A stretch of 64,000 nucleotides of DNA, from assembly GCA_008638375.1 (NCBI GenBank), contig CM018036.1:18087832-18151831 (forward strand), read 5' to 3'. Every line of letters begins with the position of its first letter. Position 1 is the stretch's first letter. The translations under genes were made by a program, and so were the position numbers. Below, piece after piece: positions 59,360 through 64,000 of the stretch. Source of the DNA: Nyssa sinensis (lineage: Eukaryota > Streptophyta > Magnoliopsida > Cornales > Nyssaceae). The notes beneath the pieces are model-generated. The model had not been told where the DNA came from, did no database searches, and was given only the letters and a program-made list of their open reading frames with translations.

Positions 59360-59411
<52 letters not shown>
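59360..59411 (+). repeat. (TTA)n microsatellite in LTR of K
   Basis: About 17 TTA/TAT units. The partner LTR has a shorter interrupted run at 62816-62865. Confidence 0.9.
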
Positions 59412-59413
<2 letters not shown>

Positions 59414-59515
59414 TTTTGGCTTATGGTTCGGATTTACATGTCATGGCCCGGGTTCACCGGGTCGGGTACCGGTTTACTCGGTTCGGCCCCGCCTAACTCG
59501 GGTCGGGGTATTACA

Positions 59516-59822
59516 TTCTTCCCCTCTTCAAAAAGTTTTGTCCTCAAAACTTAAGCTAACTAGGTACAGTATACCATCTATAACGGCCCGCATCCACTCA
59601 GTACAATATTGTCCGCTTTGGGCCTCGGCCCGCATGGCTTTAAAACGCGTTGTACCAAGGAGATGTGTAACCATCCATATAAGTCCTTCACCTTTCCCTT
59701 CCCCAGGCGATGTGGGATCCATTACTCTCTCCCCTCAAGGGTGTGCAGCCATCCACTCCCACTCAGGAGAGCCCGCGTCCCCGCGGCGCACCTCTGGCTG
59801 GGGTCCAACTCTGATAGTACTC
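59516..59822 (-). other. Internal region of element K with PPT and primer-binding site
   Basis: In element order: the primer-binding-like site TACTATCAGAGTTGGAC (59820-59804), a GC-rich block with CCCACATCGCCTGGGGAAGG, a GCGTTTTAAAGCC motif, then TTTTGAGGACAAAACTTTTT and the polypurine tract GAAGAGGGGAAGAA against the 3' LTR (59529-59516). The TTTTGAGGACAAAAC plus PPT ending is typical of gypsy elements. No open frame of note exists. Confidence 0.8.
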
Positions 59823-62573
59823 TGTCACGACCCGAAACCCGGCCCACGCGGATTAGCGGTTCGTGATCGGCCACCGAGGCCTTTTTCAATCATTACAATC
59901 CTGTTCTCATTTCCATTCATCAAACGCAGTGGAATAAAATTCTTTTTCTATTGCGGAAGCGTCATTACACAAGTCAACGTCAGTCATTCATTTATACATT
60001 CCATAGTAATTACAAAAAGTACGTGATGAAATTTTTCAAAGCCTGCTGATGTCATATTCGATATACCGTCCAAAAGTTCCCAAAAGTAACTACATCATGA
60101 CTAGCAAAATCCTATCACAAAAAGGGTTCATAGCTTTACAAGCTTCCATCTAGTCTGACTTAACCTGCTATTTCTTTTCCCATCTCATCACCTGAAATAG
60201 GATAAAAATCCTATGAGCTCAACAGCTCGTGAGTATCCCAGCTCGTGAGCATTCCATAACATACCAAGGGTTTCAAAACAATTTTATAATTCAATACTGA
60301 AATGTCAATGATCAGATATCATATGTTATCTTAATTATAGTACAAGATAACGGTATCGAATTCAGTTCCAATATATCTCAATTCAAAGATAATCGTAAAT
60401 CGATAATCAATAATATAGTTCAATAAATCAAAATCATAGTTCAATATCGTGGTTCAATTTCCAAAGTCATAGTTCAATAATTCAGATTCATAGTTCAATA
60501 ACCCAAATTCATAGTTCAATAATCATAGTTCGATAATTCAGATTCATGGTTCAATAACCCAAATTCATAGTTCAATAATCATAGTTCGATAATTCAGATT
60601 CATGGTTCAATAACCCAAATTCATAGTTCAATAATCATAGTTCGATAATTCAAATTCATGGTTCGATTTTCAATATTCATATTCAAAATCATATATTCCA
60701 CTTCTATGGTCAGCAAATTAACCCTCGCTGACTGAGATCATAGGCTAGTTATTTCGATATGCCGTATCAACACCGGCTCACTACAATATACCCTGTGGGA
60801 GGGTCCAAAGAATCACAACCTATTCGATAATGATAATCATAGAAGAGTGTTCTATTCAAAGCATCAAAATCATATCCAAATCGTATCCAAAATCAATAAT
60901 CATCAATAGCAGTTCAATTACTCAAATCAAAGTTCTTTATTTGATGTTTAGTTAAAACAGTTCAACATTTGTGAGAAAATCACATAACGTTTGAGTATCT
61001 TACAAACACATTTTCTTAAGTCAAAGAAGACAATATAGTTGTCAATAGGTCATTCAAAACGTATACAGTATAACTGTTAAACAAAGGCTATAAAGGAAAA
61101 CGATTTCATATGTCGATATATCATAACAGAGTTCAATATTTATATCTATACTGAAAATGTCCACCTCAATATGGTATGAAATACTCACCTGAATTCCAAA
61201 GCTTAACTCCAAAAATCCTTCCTTTGAAGTTCCCTAAAATCACATTTCAAATTCCGATTATTTTCCATAATATCACATGATTAGATTGTCACTTAATCTC
61301 TTTTGGTCAAATAGACTCTACCATTGAGTTCAGAATGTCCAAGAAAGTCGGTTTAGGCTTTAACCGATCTTAAATTGGACTTCTGGATCGAAAAGGGTAA
61401 AATTATCTTTTGATATATTATGGTCACTTTATTCTCAGGACCTCTTTCCATAATTTTGACCTCACCGTTGGATTCAGTGGGTCCGAGATAGTTGAAATAC
61501 ATATATGACTTGCCTTGTTTGGATACAGGGGTATTTTAGTCATTTTAGTATTTGTGTCTTATTTTTCAGAGTCCCGTCTCATGAAACGGACCTCACCATT
61601 GGATCCGGAATGCCCAAAATAGTCAAAATGCACTATTGGTTTACTTTATTTGGACTTCGTTTGACTAATTTGGCTTAAGAGTATTTTAAATAATTTCCTA
61701 AATTTAAAAAGGGTTTTAAATTAATTTTTATTTAATTTTCTGGGCAATTGTGTAATTAACCGAAAGTTTGGGGGGTCAAAATAGGATTTTCAAAAACTGT
61801 TAAGTGAACCGTCCGGTTCAGTCCCAATTCAATTGGACCGGTCCGGTTCGGTCAGAAACCAAGGGTTCAATTTGGTTGCCTTACGTCATGCTGACGTCTT
61901 GATGACGTCAGCCCTAAATTTCATTTTAAATCCACCTAAACCCAAAACGACGTAGTCTTGCATAACCTATACGCCCGGTCGGTCGGATCCCGACCCGACC
62001 CGAACTAGACCCGGTTCTATCTTGACCCAATAACCCCTCGATTTTTCGGTCACCATCTCTGACCTAATTCCGGCGTCGGTCGCCGGAACCGCCACCTTTC
62101 CCCTTCGTTTTCCATAGTTTTTGACGTCCATTTTTCCTAATTTTTACACCAAAACACTTCTAACATTTCAACAATTAATTCAAACCAAATTTTGGCCCTC
62201 GATCTCACCGGTTTCCAACACCCATCACTGATTTTCCGGTGATGCACCGGTGAGGAATAATTGGCTATTCCGTAGCCATTTTTGGACCATTTTCTATCAT
62301 TCAAGTTGCGTTGGGTTCCTGCTAAAGTTTCCTACTTATTTTCAATTCCAAAATCAAGGTTTGTTTAACATATCAAAGTCTACCATTTTTGACCGCTGTA
62401 ACTAATTTCAGTTTTCTGGATTTTTCTTCAAGCTTCAATATCTACTCATTCAAAATTGAATCTAGCATAATATAGAGGAAATTAAATGAAATCAGAGCAC
62501 AGATGGTTACCTGTTTTTGAGCCGGTTCTCTTTTTTCCAAATTTCTCCACAATCCAAATTTTTTCTTTCTTCA

Positions 62574-62646
<73 letters not shown>

Positions 62647-62840
62647 AAATCAGGTTTGTCTACCCTCTCCATGCCCTGAATTTCACTGCCACACACAACC
62701 CACTTACACGCTCTATCTCCCACCATGCCACCTTGAGTGTGGCACACTTCATCACACATACCCACACACACCCACTTTCTGATATATATATATATATAGT
62801 TATTTATTTAAAAATTATTATTTTTATTATTATTATTATC

Positions 62841-62873
<33 letters not shown>

Positions 62874-62978
62874 TATTTTTGGCTTATGGTTCGGATTTAC
62901 ATGTCATGGCCCGGGTTCACCGGGTCGAGTACCGGTTTACTCGGTTCGGCCCCGCCTAACTCAGGTCGGGGTATTACA
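59823..62978 (-). repeat. 5' LTR of element K (3156 bp)
   Basis: It ends TCGTGACA against the primer-binding-like site and starts TGTAATACCCC at 62978. It is longer than its partner mainly through (CT)n and (TA)n expansion at 62575-62642. Confidence 0.9.
62575..62642 (+). repeat. Compound (CT)n-(AT)n microsatellite
   Basis: About 16 CT units (62575-62607) are followed by about 17 AT units (62609-62642). The tract is much shorter in the other LTR of K (59145-59178). Confidence 0.9.
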
Positions 62979-63677
62979 ATCTGACTTTGGACTGCACTTA
63001 GCATGGCTGGACCAATTCGCTCACGAACAAGTCTACCACTTAGAAGACTTGCAATAACATCAATCTGCACAATTCAAAAGATATCATAAATTGGGTATAT
63101 GGTAAAAATTTGCAAATCAATTTGAAACTTGAATTTCAGATTCACCAAGTTAGCACTAACGATCAAACAATTGTTCATCCATCTCTTTCTTTCACTAGAA
63201 TTCAGAAGTAATGAACCTATAAACTCAAATCCAAACATATAATAAACAGGGCGAGAAGCTGAATTGCTCACCAAATAGAGGAGACACCCAATTCCAGAAT
63301 TCGTCTGATTGCCAGAGAACAAGTGAAGATTCAAAGACCTCAATAGAAAAAACTGCTCCAGAAATGGCTCCAACTGTTGCCCCTCGAACAAACCCGCTCT
63401 CAGTCTCCTGGCCAATTAAAGCTCCAGTCATGGCTCCTAACAAGGTACCCACTGCAAGCAACATTACCAATTTCTTGTTAGTTTCATCTTCAAGACAAAC
63501 ATATGGTCCCATGAAAATGCAGCTACTATATCAATTTCAAGTTCCAAGGAATCAAACAAGATCTCCCCCAATTCTATATGTATATTTGAAGAACAAAATG
63601 ATGACAAACCCGAACCCCTTCTTCACCTGCAAACCTCTTAGACCCCATATTCAAATCCAATAAAACAATGACAACCC

Positions 63678-63724
63678 TGCTGCTGACTCAACCAATTCAT
63701 TCTGTTCTTCAGTGAACATATCAC
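63678..63724 (-). pseudogene. Casein kinase II beta subunit exon fragment
   Basis: After a TGTGCAG acceptor, 47 bases encode GDMFTEEQNELVESAA in the phase of the CK2-beta exon, which normally continues into the ...YGLIHARYIL region. Here the sequence then diverges and meets a stop. CK2-beta is the regulatory dimer subunit of protein kinase CK2. The 15-residue match is short but distinctive. It lies just upstream of the NIP exons on the same strand. Confidence 0.75.
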
Positions 63725-64000
63725 CTGCACATGTGAAATTGCTTATGAGCAAAATCAAACTGTGAGTAAGCACTTTAACAAAACAATGTTATGAGTTGAA
63801 TGGGAAGGGCAATTATGGTCATCAAAAGGGAAAGATGCAGCCTGGAAAAGAGTCAGATATGAAATATGAAAGCAGTAGAATCACTTTCCCACAACAATTT
63901 GATAAACAAGTAAACAACAGTGCAGGCTCAATTTCAAGCAATCTCTCTCTCTCTAAGAATTAACAAACAAAATGTCAATTGAATTTGAACAATATATTTG

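Larger units (their letters stand above)
56383..59515 (-). repeat. 3' LTR of element K (3133 bp)
   Basis: It aligns with 59823-62978 along its whole length. It contains a ~56-bp minisatellite at about 57030-57235, the CTCACCATTGGATTCGG block shared with gypsy LTRs A and C, CT-rich tracts near 59145 and a (TTA)n run at 59360-59411. Confidence 0.9.
56383..62978 (-). mobile_element. LTR element K: two 3.1-kb LTRs around 307 bp
   Basis: On the - strand the 5' LTR runs 62978-59823 and the 3' LTR 59515-56383. LTRs start TGTAATACCCCGACC and end GGTTTCGGGTCGTGACA (the 3' copy end is mutated to GTGAGA). Flanks ATCTG (62979-62983) and ACCTG (56378-56382) agree at four of five bases. The internal part has a degenerate primer-binding site and a polypurine tract but no coding. 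The LTRs are nearly identical by eye, so insertion is recent. It is non-autonomous and lies in the NIP pseudogene. Confidence 0.88.
55932..63451 (-). pseudogene. NEP1-interacting-protein-like (NIP) RING gene, exons 2-5, split by element K
   Basis: Exon 2 (63451-63272) encodes GTLLGAMTGALIGQETESGF, VRGATVGAISGAVFSIEVFE and SSLVLWQSDE, a Gly-zipper membrane region. One extra base after QSDE shifts SGIGCLLYL. Exon 3 (63064-62981) reads IDVIASLLSGRLVRERIG and PAMLSAVQSQ. Exon 4 (56286-56118) starts MGAVETNFEEVQNIFDTGGA. One extra base shifts the later VEKIPKIEITRDNNVDAS and RVSCSVCLQ, which holds the first RING Cys pair. Exon 5 begins DFQLGETVRSL (56006-55974) and then diverges to LGIYDAFKVFVGL and a stop, losing the remaining RING ligands. 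NIP proteins are membrane RING-H2 ubiquitin ligases. Exon phases fit the family, but the copy is dead. Confidence 0.85.

Noticed and set aside
59271..60026. 251-codon frame across the (TTA)n run in K, with a poly-Tyr stretch.
   Set aside because: It is translation of a microsatellite joined to LTR and internal non-coding sequence.
56383..62978. The two 3.1-kb copies as a simple segmental tandem duplication.
   Set aside because: The ends are TG/CA-type LTR ends with PBS and PPT between, and near-matching 5-bp flanks; a retroelement explains all of these.
1..64000. tRNA, rRNA, CRISPR or prokaryote-type operon features.
   Set aside because: None seen. The tRNA-like strings are 12-14 base primer-binding sites of LTR elements.

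Overview
The window is a piece of a plant nuclear genome, almost certainly a eudicot. It is AT-rich, full of (TA)n, (GT)n and (TTA)n microsatellites, and built from nested plant transposons: Ty3/gypsy chromovirus-like elements with 3-4 kb LTRs, SIRE-like and other Ty1/copia elements, CACTA (En/Spm), L1 LINEs, hAT-like elements and a Helitron end. I found no intact protein-coding host gene, rRNA, tRNA or CRISPR array. Host gene sequence appears only as broken exon-scale fragments.

Left third (1-20.7 kb) is a transposon stack. A SIRE-like copia element (D, + strand, pol from 9796) is the oldest layer. A gypsy element (A, - strand, 1-9795, cut by the window start) inserted into its pol. Element A is itself split in gag by a solo LTR (B, 2298-5633, target-site duplication TCTTC). 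Downstream, D is followed by a very long solo LTR (E, 12581-20050), which carries a second solo LTR (F, 14803-18188, - orientation, duplication AAATC) of the same family as B.

Middle (20.7-48 kb): a CACTA-type element (G, about 20.73-26.02 kb) contains a 160-bp satellite arranged as 480-bp trimers, a broken REM-type B3 gene and a Helitron 3' end. An L1 fragment and a small gypsy 3' end follow. Next is the best-preserved element, gypsy C (27971-38805): 3.09-kb LTRs about 98% alike, PBS, PPT and duplication GTAAT. It has no reverse transcriptase and keeps an open, internally shortened gag, so it is a young non-autonomous element. A second CACTA (H) with a TNP1-like transposase_24 pseudogene ends at 43536. 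A decayed copia element (I, 43.8-48.2 kb) carries a hAT-like MITE inside its RT, and another L1 fragment adjoins it.

Right part (49-64 kb): all recognisable host sequence lies on the - strand and comes from apparently unrelated genes. In transcription order these are a CK2-beta exon piece (63.7 kb), NEP1-interacting (NIP) RING protein exons 2-5 (63.45-55.9 kb), an LRR-kinase LRR exon (55.2 kb), a probable BAG6-like exon (54.5-55.0 kb) and a PP2A scaffold A exon (51.6-51.86 kb). Exons and splice sites are kept but frames are broken. This is the pattern expected of a gene-capturing transposon such as a Helitron or Pack-MULE. The NIP copy was later split exactly at a splice donor by element K (56383-62978), an unusual retroelement with two 3.1-kb LTRs around only 307 bp of internal DNA.
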